Source: Sediminicoccus rosea (GTDB taxonomy: Bacteria > Pseudomonadota > Alphaproteobacteria > Acetobacterales > Acetobacteraceae). Taken from it: DNA of 64,000 nucleotides. The first letter of the stretch is position 1. Every line of letters starts with the position of its first letter. The translations under genes and the position numbers were made by a program. Where the stretch lies: contig NZ_CP137852.1 in NCBI RefSeq assembly GCF_033547095.1, positions 3,341,501 to 3,405,500 of the forward strand, read 5' to 3'. Shown piece by piece: positions 52,462 through 60,541 of this stretch. Below the pieces are notes generated by a model. The model was not told where the DNA came from. It worked only from the letters and a program-made list of their open reading frames with translations, and ran no database searches.

Positions 52462-54809
52462 ACGCATGGGGCGACTTCAACGATGCGGCGCCGCTGGCGG
52501 ATGATGGCGCGACCGATATTCCCGCCAGCGGGAATGTCGAGATGGATCGACTTCCCGCCGATGGGAAGTCGATGCCGCACGCTGGCGGACACGTCGCGCC
52601 GGACATCGAGCAGATCGCCGCCTTCCTCGATGTGGTCTTCGGCTATTGCGATGGGCTGATCCCGGTCCGCGGCTTCGTCGACCAGGGCCAGGGGCTCGAC
52701 ACCAAGCCGCATAACATCTGGATGTCGGCCGATCGGCACGCCGCCGCATCCCTCAGCGCCTATGCCGCCTGGGCCGCGCGCGAGGGCAGCGCCGTCTATG
52801 TCATCCCCGGCACTGTCGCCGAGCAGGGCCAAGCCCGCGCCGAGCATGTGCTGCAAATGCAGACCGTGGTGGTGGACCTCGACGCCGGCGACATCGCCGC
52901 CAAGCTGGCGCACCTCGTCCATCACCTTGGCGCGCCCACCCTCCTGGTTGAAAGCGGCGGCCGCACCGCCGAGGGGGCCGCCAAGCTCCATGCCTGGTGG
53001 CGGCTCAGCGAGCCGGCCGAGGGTAAGGATCTGGCGCGGGTCTGCGCGCTGCGGGGCGAGATCGCCGAGAAGGTCGGTGGCGACCTGCACTTCCGATCGG
53101 CCCACCAGCCGATCCGGGTGCCCGGCACGGTCCACCAGAAGCATGGCGTCCAGCGCCGCGTCACCATCCGGGAGCACCACCCCAGAGTCGAGTTGGAGCT
53201 GCCCGACTTCGCCGCGGCGGTCGCCGCCATGCCCACCTTGCCGGGTCTGGAGGCGCCCACCGCCGCCGCTGGTGCCAATCGGCCAGGACTCGATGCCGTC
53301 CTCACCACCCCAGTGCGGGAAGGCGCTCAGGACGCCTGGACCCGCTTCCAGGGCGCCAGCGCCGCGATCGGCCACTTCGTCCGCATGGTCCACGAGGGGC
53401 GCATGACCGGGGACGAGGGCTGGGAGGCCATCTGCCAGTACAACGCCGCGTGCCTTCGCCCGGTCTGGCCGCTGGACCGCCTCAAGGTCGAGGCTGACAG
53501 CATCTGGGCGCTGCATGTCGACCGCAACGGGCCACCCCTTCTTCGTGCCGCCGCGGCCTCACCCAGCGCCATCCCCGCGCAGACGCTCGGCGCGCTGCTC
53601 GACGACACCTCTCCGATGCCCGACGACCTCATCGGGCCGCGCCTGCTGACCCCGGGTGGAATGCTGGTCCTCGGCGGCGCGCCGAAGGTTGGCAAATCCG
53701 ACTTCCTGATCAGCCTGCTGGTGCACGCCGCGGCCGGTGCGCCATTCCTGCGCTTCACGGCCCCGCGCCCGCTGCGGGTGTTCTATCTCCAGGCCGAGAT
53801 CCAGTACCACTACCTGCGCGAGCGGCTGCAGCAGCTCCGGCTCGACGCCGCGATCGTGGCCCGCGCCCGCGACACCCTCGTCGTCACCCCCAAGCTGCGC
53901 ATGTTGCTCGACGACCAGGGCGTACCCCTCGTGGCCGCGGCCATCCGTGCCGCATTCCCCGACGCGCCGCCCGACATCATCTGCATCGACCCGATCCGGA
54001 ACCTGTTCGACGGCGGGCCCGCAGGCGAAGGCGAGAACGACAACGCCGCGATGATGTTCTTCCTGCAGAGCCGGGTCGAGGCGCTGCGCGACATGGTCGC
54101 CCCCGAGGCCGGCATCATCCTCGCCCACCACACGAAGAAGCTCAGCAAGCAGCAGGTCAAGGACGATCCCTTCCTGTCGCTCTCCGGCGCCAGCGCACTG
54201 CGTGGCTACTACACCTCGGGCGCTATCCTGTTTCGCCCCGACGAGGAACAGACCGAACGCGAGCTGCATGTCGAGCTGCGCAACGGGCCCGGCCTGGAGC
54301 CCATGCTGGTCGATAAACGTGGTGGCGCCTGGGTCGAGCTCGATCGGACCGGCCAGCGCCTGGTGCGGAAGGACATCGGCGGCAAGCTCGATGCCGAGCG
54401 CAGCCGGCGCCACGACGTCATCCTGCAAATCATCGCCAACGAGGCCCGCGAGGGGAAGGTCTTCACTGGCAGCGCCTTCGCCGCGCAGTTCGAGAACACA
54501 CACGGCCTGGGCGGTGACGACACCATCGCCCGCCGCATCAACGTCCTCGCCAACAAGGGCTACATCAAGTTCATCCGCGACGCGCCCGAGCTCGGCATTC
54601 CGGTGAGCAAATCCACCAAGGGCTACCTCCTGGTGCAGGACATGCTCTTCGGGACGGACGGCGAGACGGTCGATCCCGAGACCGGCGAAATCACCCGCAC
54701 CCTCGTCCCGCTGCTGCCGACGCACTTCCAATCGGAGACCAACAACGCGGTTTTGCCCGTCGAGAATCCGGAAATCTGGGTGCTGAATGACCCGGAGGCT
54801 CAGGCATGA
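52458..54809 (+). CDS. Primase-helicase (RepA-like) replication protein
   Basis: The 783-residue protein combines an N-terminal archaeo-eukaryotic primase-like domain (QTVVVDLDAGD near residue 137; GAPTLLVESGGRT; HQPIRVPGTVHQKHG) with a RepA-type hexameric ATPase. Walker A is LVLGGAPKVGKSDFL (near residue 410) and Walker B IICIDPIRNLFDGG. ILAHHTKKLSKQQ is a RecA-like sensor segment. A C-terminal winged-helix-like region (IARRINVLANKGYIKF) may bind origin DNA. Directly downstream is an iteron array, fitting a replication initiator. Confidence 0.85.
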   Translation: MNAWGDFNDAAPLADDGATDIPASGNVEMDRLPADGKSMPHAGGHVAPDIEQIAAFLDVVFGYCDGLIPVRGFVDQGQGLDTKPHNIWMSADRHAAASLSAYAAWAAREGSAVYVIPGTVAEQGQARAEHVLQMQTVVVDLDAGDIAAKLAHLVHHLGAPTLLVESGGRTAEGAAKLHAWWRLSEPAEGKDLARVCALRGEIAEKVGGDLHFRSAHQPIRVPGTVHQKHGVQRRVTIREHHPRVELELPDFAAAVAAMPTLPGLEAPTAAAGANRPGLDAVLTTPVREGAQDAWTRFQGASAAIGHFVRMVHEGRMTGDEGWEAICQYNAACLRPVWPLDRLKVEADSIWALHVDRNGPPLLRAAAASPSAIPAQTLGALLDDTSPMPDDLIGPRLLTPGGMLVLGGAPKVGKSDFLISLLVHAAAGAPFLRFTAPRPLRVFYLQAEIQYHYLRERLQQLRLDAAIVARARDTLVVTPKLRMLLDDQGVPLVAAAIRAAFPDAPPDIICIDPIRNLFDGGPAGEGENDNAAMMFFLQSRVEALRDMVAPEAGIILAHHTKKLSKQQVKDDPFLSLSGASALRGYYTSGAILFRPDEEQTERELHVELRNGPGLEPMLVDKRGGAWVELDRTGQRLVRKDIGGKLDAERSRRHDVILQIIANEAREGKVFTGSAFAAQFENTHGLGGDDTIARRINVLANKGYIKFIRDAPELGIPVSKSTKGYLLVQDMLFGTDGETVDPETGEITRTLVPLLPTHFQSETNNAVLPVENPEIWVLNDPEAQA

Positions 54810-54838
54810 GGCGCTCCTTCGATACGAGATCGCACTGT

Positions 54839-55037
54839 GCGGAACTTGCTGCGGAACTTCCATGTTCCGCAAGTTCCGCAAGCCTGCGGAACATACCTGC
54901 GGAACTTGAATCATCCAGCGATCTCAGTGGGTTGACCAAGTTCCGCAAGTTCCGCAGCGAGGCTTTGCGGAACTTGCTTGCGGAACTTCAGAATAATTCA
55001 CGGAATCAATGGCTTAGGCAAGTTCCGCAAGTTCCGC
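54839..55037. repeat. Iteron-like array: 10 GCGGAACTT/AAGTTCCGC copies
   Basis: Forward GCGGAACTT at 54,839, 54,851, 54,899, 54,967 and 54,980; reverse AAGTTCCGC at 54,871, 54,938, 54,947, 55,020 and 55,029. Two one- or two-mismatch copies are at 54,862 and 54,886. Several copies are head-to-tail with 9-bp period (54,938/54,947; 55,020/55,029). No real gene crosses the array. The position after a primase-helicase gene suggests a replication origin or a multi-site operator. Confidence 0.85.
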
Positions 55038-55046
55038 AAAATGCCT

Positions 55047-55093
55047 CCCCCCTACGGGGGGTGTGCGTGCGCGTCCAAAAGACGCGCGCACAC
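55047..55093. repeat. Two adjacent strong hairpins downstream of iterons
   Basis: CCCCCC (55,047-55,052), TAC, GGGGGG (55,056-55,061) forms the first stem. The second pairs GTGTGC (55,061-55,066) and GCGCGTC (55,069-55,075) with 55,081-55,093 around a CAAAA loop, with a GT bulge. They share G55,061, so they may be alternative or stacked. No T-tract follows. The rest of the stretch to 55,234 holds no gene apart from the RBS (GGAG near 55,225) for the RuvC-like gene. Confidence 0.7.
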
Positions 55094-55234
55094 CACACCC
55101 GGGGACGCCTGGTTCGGGTCCGGGGACCACCCCCAATGAGGCCACATCCCTCCAAGCCGGGCAGCGACGGCGAGCTCCGCCAAGAACCGCGCCGTCGCCG
55201 CCCTCACCAGGACGATCCCCTCTCGGAGACCATC

Positions 55235-55783
55235 ATGGCATTTGCGACTCTCACCATGCCCGCCGCGCATGCAAGCGGCCCGCCCATCGCCCTCCCGCCC
55301 GCGAACAGCCTGGCGCACCACGCCGTGCTTGCCCTGGATCTGGGAACCACCACCGGCTGGGCACTGCGTCGCCAGGACGGTGGCATCACCTCGGGCACCA
55401 TGACATTCCGCCCCAGCCGCTTCGAAGGCGGCGGGATGCGCTTCCTGCGCTTCCGCGGATGGCTGGCCGAGATCGCCGGTCTGTCCGGCGGTGTGGCGCG
55501 GATCGTATTCGAGGAAGTGCGCGCCCATGCCGGCACCGACGCGGCTCACATCTACGGCGGCTTCCTCGGCACGCTGACCGCCTGGTGCGAGGAACGCGAG
55601 GTCCCCTACGAGGGCGTACCCGTCGCCACGATCAAGCGCTTCGCCACCGGCAAGGGCAATGCCGACAAGGCGAAGATGGTTGCGGCAATCCAGGCCCGCG
55701 GCTTCGCGCCGGCCGACGACAACGAGGCGGATGCCATCGCCCTGCTGCTCTGGGCGACCGATCCCACCGGAGGCCGCGCATGA
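55235..55783 (+). CDS. RuvC-like Holliday junction endonuclease
   Basis: The 182-residue protein has an RNase H-like fold: first catalytic Asp in AVLALDLGTTTGWALRR, Glu in RIVFEEVRAHAG, and Asp pair in PADDNEADAIALLLWA. GVPVATIKRFATGKGNADKA is the RuvC-type lysine-rich segment. It would resolve branched phage DNA before packaging. ATG 55,235 with GGAG upstream is chosen; a longer frame from 54,806 is only translated repeat DNA. Confidence 0.9.
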   Translation: MAFATLTMPAAHASGPPIALPPANSLAHHAVLALDLGTTTGWALRRQDGGITSGTMTFRPSRFEGGGMRFLRFRGWLAEIAGLSGGVARIVFEEVRAHAGTDAAHIYGGFLGTLTAWCEEREVPYEGVPVATIKRFATGKGNADKAKMVAAIQARGFAPADDNEADAIALLLWATDPTGGRA

Positions 55784-56010
55784 GCATGCACGGCGCACCA
55801 CTCCCGCCTCGGTCCTGCCTCGACCGCGGAACGCGTAGCCCGACCAACGACAGCGAGGTCAACGCCATGCGCGCTGCCGCCTGGCATCGCCATGGCGTCG
55901 TGGCTCTGCCCATCGCCGAGATCACGGACGACTGGCTGCGTCAGGCCATCACCAACGAAGCCAACCGGCGCTGGGGGCGTCGCAACGGGGAGAACCACCA
56001 TGGCCGGTAA
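55780..56010 (+). CDS. Small phage protein (76 residues)
   Basis: Starts at ATG 55,780 overlapping the RuvC-like gene stop. The C-terminal half IAEITDDWLRQAITNEANRR is helical and ends WGRRNGENHHGR. It overlaps the next gene by 11 bases. No family recognised. Confidence 0.55.
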   Translation: MSMHGAPLPPRSCLDRGTRSPTNDSEVNAMRAAAWHRHGVVALPIAEITDDWLRQAITNEANRRWGRRNGENHHGR

Positions 56011-56554
56011 GCGCAAGACCAAGCCGGCGAAGCCGTATCACGACGATCTGGCGAAGCCGTCGAAGTGGCGGCTGCAGCATGGTGGCTTCTCAGAACCGAT
56101 CCGCGAGGCGGATCCCGAGACCGGCAGTCCGGTCCAGCATCGCCGCGCTGTGGACACGCTGGGCATGATGCTGGCCAGTGGCAGCATCACGCCGCAGATG
56201 CACGAAGCGGGTGAGATCTTCCGCGGGTTGTTCCGCGCCGCCTGCTTCGACAGCATGTCGACGTCGCAGCTCCTACGCATCCATGGCTCGCGCGTCGATA
56301 CGCTCTCCACCATGCAGGTCGAGGCCCGGCGCCGTGTTGCGGCGGCGTTGGATCTGCTCGGTGGGCACGAAAGCCCCTGCGGCTCCTGCGCATGGTTCGT
56401 CGTCGGCCTGGAGTTCTCGGTGCGCGAATGGTCGATGCGCCAGGGCTGGGCAGGACGGACGATGCATGGCCCTGTCGGCCAGGGCATCCTGGTCGGCACG
56501 CTCGGTACGCTGGCCATGCACTTCGGCCTGATGCCGCGGGCTAAGGCAGCGTGA
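56000..56554 (+). CDS. DUF6456-like phage protein
   Basis: The 184-residue protein has a basic N-terminus (MAGKRKTKPAKPYHD), RVDTLSTMQVEARRRVAAAL in the middle, and a C-terminal GLEFSVREWSMRQGWAGRT helix with GILVGTLGTLAMHFGL. The last part resembles DUF6456, found in alphaproteobacterial phage proteins near late-gene control regions. It may be a DNA-binding regulator; this is inference. Start ATG 56,000 is preceded by GGGGAG. Confidence 0.65.
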   Translation: MAGKRKTKPAKPYHDDLAKPSKWRLQHGGFSEPIREADPETGSPVQHRRAVDTLGMMLASGSITPQMHEAGEIFRGLFRAACFDSMSTSQLLRIHGSRVDTLSTMQVEARRRVAAALDLLGGHESPCGSCAWFVVGLEFSVREWSMRQGWAGRTMHGPVGQGILVGTLGTLAMHFGLMPRAKAA

Positions 56555-56871
56555 TGCAGCGTGGCCGGGGCGCTCTGCATCGCCTCGGTCACGCTGTTAC
56601 AATTGACCCCATGGCGGCACCGAAATCGATAAGGGTAGAGTCAGGACACGTAGAGAAGGTGCGAGAGCGCCGCGGCTGAGCAGCCACGCTGCGGCTCAAT
56701 CGAGACAGTGGCTTTCGAGCCGCAGGGTCCTTCCTGGCCCCGCTGTATGCGGGGGGCGGAAGCGCGCAACATTCCTAGCGCCAGGCTGTTTTTCCAGGTT
56801 GCCACGGCGCCGCGTTGCCAGCCTCGTCAGGCGGCACCTTTCACCACCACCATCAATTCCAGCAGGTGCGC
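56555..56871. other. Gap between DUF6456-like and ParB-methyltransferase genes
   Basis: No well-supported gene in about 317 bases. A 41-codon frame at 56,554-56,679 (starting ATG overlapping the previous stop, ending in KVRERRG) is possible but lacks an RBS. Frames at 56,696-56,887 and 56,708-57,124 look like chance. A promoter for the methyltransferase pair should be here; none is convincing. Confidence 0.4.
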
Positions 56872-58329
56872 ATGCCCCAGGCCCCATGGTCTGCGAGCGC
56901 CGTCGAGGCGCGCGCGGTCGCCTCGCTGCTGCCCTATGCCGGCAATGCGCGCACGCATTCCGCCGAACAGGTGGCGCAGATCGCGGCCAGCATTCTCGAG
57001 TTCGGCTTCGTGGCGCCGGTGCTCGTCGACGAGCGCGGCGAGGTCATCGCCGGCCATGGCCGGCTGCAGGCCGCCAAATCCCTGGGCCTGGAGACTGTTC
57101 CCACCATCACTCGCGCCGGCCTGACCGAGGCGCAGAAGGCTGCGTACCGCCTGGCGGACAATCGCATCGCCCTGAACGCCGGGTGGGACGAGGCGCTGCT
57201 CGCCGCCGAGGTGGCGAAGCTGCAGGAGATGGGCGGCCTCGATCTGGCGCTCACCGGTTTCGATGCCGGTGAGCTCGATCGGCTGCTGGCCGGCATGGAG
57301 CCGGTGGCAACGGACCCTGGCAACGGGACCCTTGCCAGCCCGGCCGTTGCCAGCGCCGACGCCCCTGGCAACGAGGCGCCGGCGGACGATCCCGCGGACG
57401 CCGAACCGGAGCTGTCGCGCGTTGCCGTCACCCGCCCGGGCGATCTCTGGCTGCTCGGCGACCATCGCCTGCTCTGCGGCGACAGCACCGACGCCACCAC
57501 CGTAGCGCGCGTGATGGGCGACGACCGCGCCGCACTGCTGTTCACCTCGCCGCCCTATGGAAACCAGCGCGACTACACCACCGGTGGCGGCACGGATTGG
57601 GATGCGCTTATGCAGGGCGTCTTCCAGCATCTCGACGTGGCGATGCGGCCGGACGGCCAGGTGCTGGTGAACCTCGGCCTGATCCACCGCGACAGCGAAT
57701 GGATCCCGTATTGGTCGGGCTGGCTCGACTGGATGCGCGCCCGCGGTTGGCGCCGCTTCGGCCTCTACACCTGGGACCAGGGCCCCGGCTTGCCCGGGGA
57801 CTGGAACGGTCGCCTCGCGCCGGCCTTCGAGTTTGTCTTCCACTTCAACCGCCAGGCCCGACAGGCGAATAAGATCGTCCCCTGCAAATGGGCTGGGACG
57901 CCGAACAAGGGAAGCGGGCTGCGCGCCGCAGATGGGACCATCTCGGAATACCAGCATGCCGGGCTGCCGGTGCAGGACTTCCGGATCCCGGACAACGTGC
58001 TGCGCCTCACCCGCCACAAGGGCCGCGGCATCGAGACGGAGCACCCCGCGGTGTTCCCGGTGGTGCTGCCGGAATTCCTGATGCGCACCTACACCGACGA
58101 GGGCGACGTCGGCTTCGAGCCCTTCGGCGGCTCCGGCACCACGATCCTGGCGGGCCAGCGCACCGGGCGCCGTGTGTGCGCCATCGAGCTGGCGTCCGCC
58201 TATGTCGACTTGGCGATCGCCCGCTGGCGGATGCTGCACCCCGACCTGCCGGTCACGCTGTCCGATGACGGCCGCGATTACGATGCTGTCGCCGCGGCAC
58301 GGATGGAGGTCACTGCCGATGCGGCCTGA
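56872..58329 (+). CDS. ParB-domain DNA methyltransferase 1
   Basis: The 485-residue protein has a ParB/Srx-like N-terminal domain: NARTHSAEQVAQIAASILEF, then VIAGHGRLQAAKSLG and ADNRIALNAGWDEALL. The methyltransferase follows with catalytic LFTSPPYGNQRDY (SPPY, residues about 225-228) and AdoMet motif GFEPFGGSGTTILAGQRTGR (near residue 420). SPPY suggests N4-cytosine or N6-adenine modification. Phage solitary methyltransferases protect DNA from host restriction. ATG 56,872 is preferred over an upstream 56,815 start. Paralogue of the next gene. Confidence 0.9.
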   Translation: MPQAPWSASAVEARAVASLLPYAGNARTHSAEQVAQIAASILEFGFVAPVLVDERGEVIAGHGRLQAAKSLGLETVPTITRAGLTEAQKAAYRLADNRIALNAGWDEALLAAEVAKLQEMGGLDLALTGFDAGELDRLLAGMEPVATDPGNGTLASPAVASADAPGNEAPADDPADAEPELSRVAVTRPGDLWLLGDHRLLCGDSTDATTVARVMGDDRAALLFTSPPYGNQRDYTTGGGTDWDALMQGVFQHLDVAMRPDGQVLVNLGLIHRDSEWIPYWSGWLDWMRARGWRRFGLYTWDQGPGLPGDWNGRLAPAFEFVFHFNRQARQANKIVPCKWAGTPNKGSGLRAADGTISEYQHAGLPVQDFRIPDNVLRLTRHKGRGIETEHPAVFPVVLPEFLMRTYTDEGDVGFEPFGGSGTTILAGQRTGRRVCAIELASAYVDLAIARWRMLHPDLPVTLSDDGRDYDAVAAARMEVTADAA

Positions 58330-59599
58330 CCTTCAGATGGAGATGATGCCGGTGGCATCGCTCGCGGCCTACGCCGCCAATGCGCGCATGCACCCCACCG
58401 AGCAGGTGGCGCAGCTGGCAGCCTCTATCGCCGAGTTCGGCTTCAACGTGCCGGTGCTGGTGGATGATGCCGGCGTGCTGATCGCGGGCCATGGTCGCGT
58501 CCTGGCGGCCAAGGCCCTCGGGCTCGACGCGGTGCCCGCCATCCGGCTCGGCCATCTGAGCGAGGCGCAGGCGCGGGCCTTCCGGCTGGCAGACAACCAA
58601 CTGGCGCTGAACTCGACCTGGGATGAGAGCCTGCTCGCCGCGGAACTGAATGAGCTGCGCGCCGACGAATTCGACCTCGGTGTCATCGGCTTTGACCAGG
58701 CTGTGCTGGATCGACTGCTGGCGGACGCCGCCGGCGACGAGGCGGGGGGCGCCGCCGGTGATCCCGATGCGCCGGCGCCCGAGCCACCAACCATCCCCGT
58801 CACACGCCCCGGTGATCTCTGGCAGCTGGGGCCGCATCGGCTGCTGTGCGGCGATGCCACCTCCGCCGCCGATGTCACGCGCGTACTGGACGGTGCGTCA
58901 CCGCATCTGATGATCACCGACCCGCCCTATGGCGTGAACTATGATCCGGAGTGGCGGAACGAGGCCGGGGTGTCGGCCACCATGCGCACCGGCAAGGTGG
59001 CAAATGACGATCGCGCCGACTGGCGCCAGGCCTGGGCGCTGTTCCCCGGTGATGTCGCTTATGTCTGGCACGCTGGCGTGCACAGCCGCACGGTGATCGA
59101 GAGCCTCGAAGCTTCCGGCTTCGTGATCCGCAGCCAGATCGTCTGGGCGAAGTCGCGATTCGTTCTGGGGCGCGGCGATTATCATTGGCAGCACGAGCCC
59201 TGCCTCTATGCGGTCCGCAAGGGCGCGACCGGCCACTGGCAGGGCGCGCGGGACCAGGCGACCCTATGGGCCATCTCGAATGGTGGTGACGAGGACGCCG
59301 CCACGGTGCACGGCACGCAGAAGCCGGTGGAGTGCATGCGCCGGCCGATCATCAACAACAGCGCCGCCGGCGAGGGGATCTACGATCCCTTCCTCGGCAG
59401 CGGCACCACGCTGATCGCCGCCGAGACGACGGGGCGGGTCTGCCACACGGTGGATATCGATCCCCGCTATGTCGATGTGGCGATCCAACGTTGGCAGAAC
59501 CTCACAGGCAAGGCGGCGATGCTCGCGGGTGAGGATCGGGTATTCCGGGATGTGGCCGCAGCGCGTGGGGTGCAGGGGAACGCGCAGGGCGTCGCCTGA
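58319..59599 (+). CDS. ParB-domain DNA methyltransferase 2
   Basis: The 426-residue protein has the same ParB-like front (NARMHPTEQVAQLAASIAEF; VLIAGHGRVLAAKALG; ADNQLALNSTWDESLL) and a methyltransferase with catalytic MITDPPYGVNYD (DPPY, about residue 203) and the AdoMet loop YDPFLGSGTTLIAAETTGR. DPPY suggests an N6-adenine enzyme. Overlaps the first methyltransferase gene by 11 bases. Tandem paralogues with different catalytic tetrapeptides imply different target bases or sequences. Confidence 0.9.
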   Translation: MRPDLQMEMMPVASLAAYAANARMHPTEQVAQLAASIAEFGFNVPVLVDDAGVLIAGHGRVLAAKALGLDAVPAIRLGHLSEAQARAFRLADNQLALNSTWDESLLAAELNELRADEFDLGVIGFDQAVLDRLLADAAGDEAGGAAGDPDAPAPEPPTIPVTRPGDLWQLGPHRLLCGDATSAADVTRVLDGASPHLMITDPPYGVNYDPEWRNEAGVSATMRTGKVANDDRADWRQAWALFPGDVAYVWHAGVHSRTVIESLEASGFVIRSQIVWAKSRFVLGRGDYHWQHEPCLYAVRKGATGHWQGARDQATLWAISNGGDEDAATVHGTQKPVECMRRPIINNSAAGEGIYDPFLGSGTTLIAAETTGRVCHTVDIDPRYVDVAIQRWQNLTGKAAMLAGEDRVFRDVAAARGVQGNAQGVA

Positions 59600-59606
59600 T
59601 GCCTTG

Positions 59607-60383
59607 CTAACCGGTGCTGTCCAAGATCAGTCCCGTCGTCTCGCCCGGCTTGTCCCAATGCGGGAAGTGCCCGCAGCCCTCGAACCAGTGAAGTCGGGCA
59701 TCCGGGAACAGTGCCTTGGCGCGGCCTGCCTGGATCGGCAAGCACACACGGTCCTGTCGGCCCCAACCGATCACCAACCTGCCAGGAAGGGATCCCGGTG
59801 CCGCGCCCTCTTGGGCTGGTCCATAAGCGAGGCTGCGCAGCAACTCGTCGAAGGAGGGCGCCGCTGCGTAGCTGCGCATTTCCTCGAGTGTCACCACTGG
59901 CGAGAGGCGCCATGGCCGCGGCGAGAATTGCGGGAACAGCAGCGTCCGGCCAATCGCGCTGCCGGTGATGGCCGGCATGATCGGCTGCAGCAGCCGGACC
60001 AGCCGTATCGACACCGCGATCGAGGTGTAGAAGAACCGGCGCTCCCATCCCTGCCAAAAGCCGCCGGGGTTGAGCGAAACGGTGGACCCCACCACGCGGC
60101 GCCGCGCGAGCTCCAGCACGAGCCGCGCGCCCATCGAACTACCAACGACATCGACCCCAGTCAGGCCCTCGGCGGCAAGGAACTCGGTGACCGCCCGGGC
60201 GAGCGTGTCGATGGACACCTCACCCTGCAAAGGCGGGCTCTCGCCAAATCCGGGGAGATCGACCGCAATGACCTCTCGCTCGCGGGCAAGGTCATGGAGG
60301 ATTGGGCTCCAGGATCGCCATGAGCCGCCCAGCCCGTGGATCAGCAGCAGGGGCCTTCCCCGGCCAAGCCGGACGGCGTGCAT
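59607..60383 (-). CDS. Alpha/beta hydrolase cargo gene in prophage B
   Basis: The 258-residue protein has LLLIHGLGGSWRSW (oxyanion hole), IAVDLPGFGES, nucleophile elbow DVVGSSMGARL (GSSMG), and the His in WFEGCGHFPHWDKPGE. ATG 60,383 gives the common short N-terminus; a TTG at 60,461 would extend it. It is on the minus strand, opposite to the methyltransferases, and likely acquired cargo or a lysogenic conversion gene. Substrate unknown. Confidence 0.88.
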   Translation of the reverse strand: MHAVRLGRGRPLLLIHGLGGSWRSWSPILHDLAREREVIAVDLPGFGESPPLQGEVSIDTLARAVTEFLAAEGLTGVDVVGSSMGARLVLELARRRVVGSTVSLNPGGFWQGWERRFFYTSIAVSIRLVRLLQPIMPAITGSAIGRTLLFPQFSPRPWRLSPVVTLEEMRSYAAAPSFDELLRSLAYGPAQEGAAPGSLPGRLVIGWGRQDRVCLPIQAGRAKALFPDARLHWFEGCGHFPHWDKPGETTGLILDSTG

Positions 60384-60541
60384 GGCACTCAACTGCTGTA
60401 CGCGATGCGCACAGCGATTACATTCTTGGACGGCATTGAGCGGCTTCCTTGTCGGAGACAAATCTTAACGCCGGCCGGGACCTGAACGTTGCCCGGCCGG
60501 CCAAGATGTTGGCTGCGGCGGCGTGGGGCGCCGCACCCTAC

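Noticed and set aside
54839-55037. CRISPR-like appearance of repeats
   Set aside because: Units are 9 bp, occur in both orientations and have irregular spacing without spacers of constant size.
54806-55234. N-terminal extension of the RuvC-like gene starting at 54,806
   Set aside because: The extra 143 residues are translation of the repeat array and hairpins, and the start at 55,235 has a good GGAG site.
56815-56871. Upstream ATG 56,815 for the first ParB-methyltransferase
   Set aside because: The added His-rich leader resembles nothing and ATG 56,872 matches the start of the paralogue's domain.
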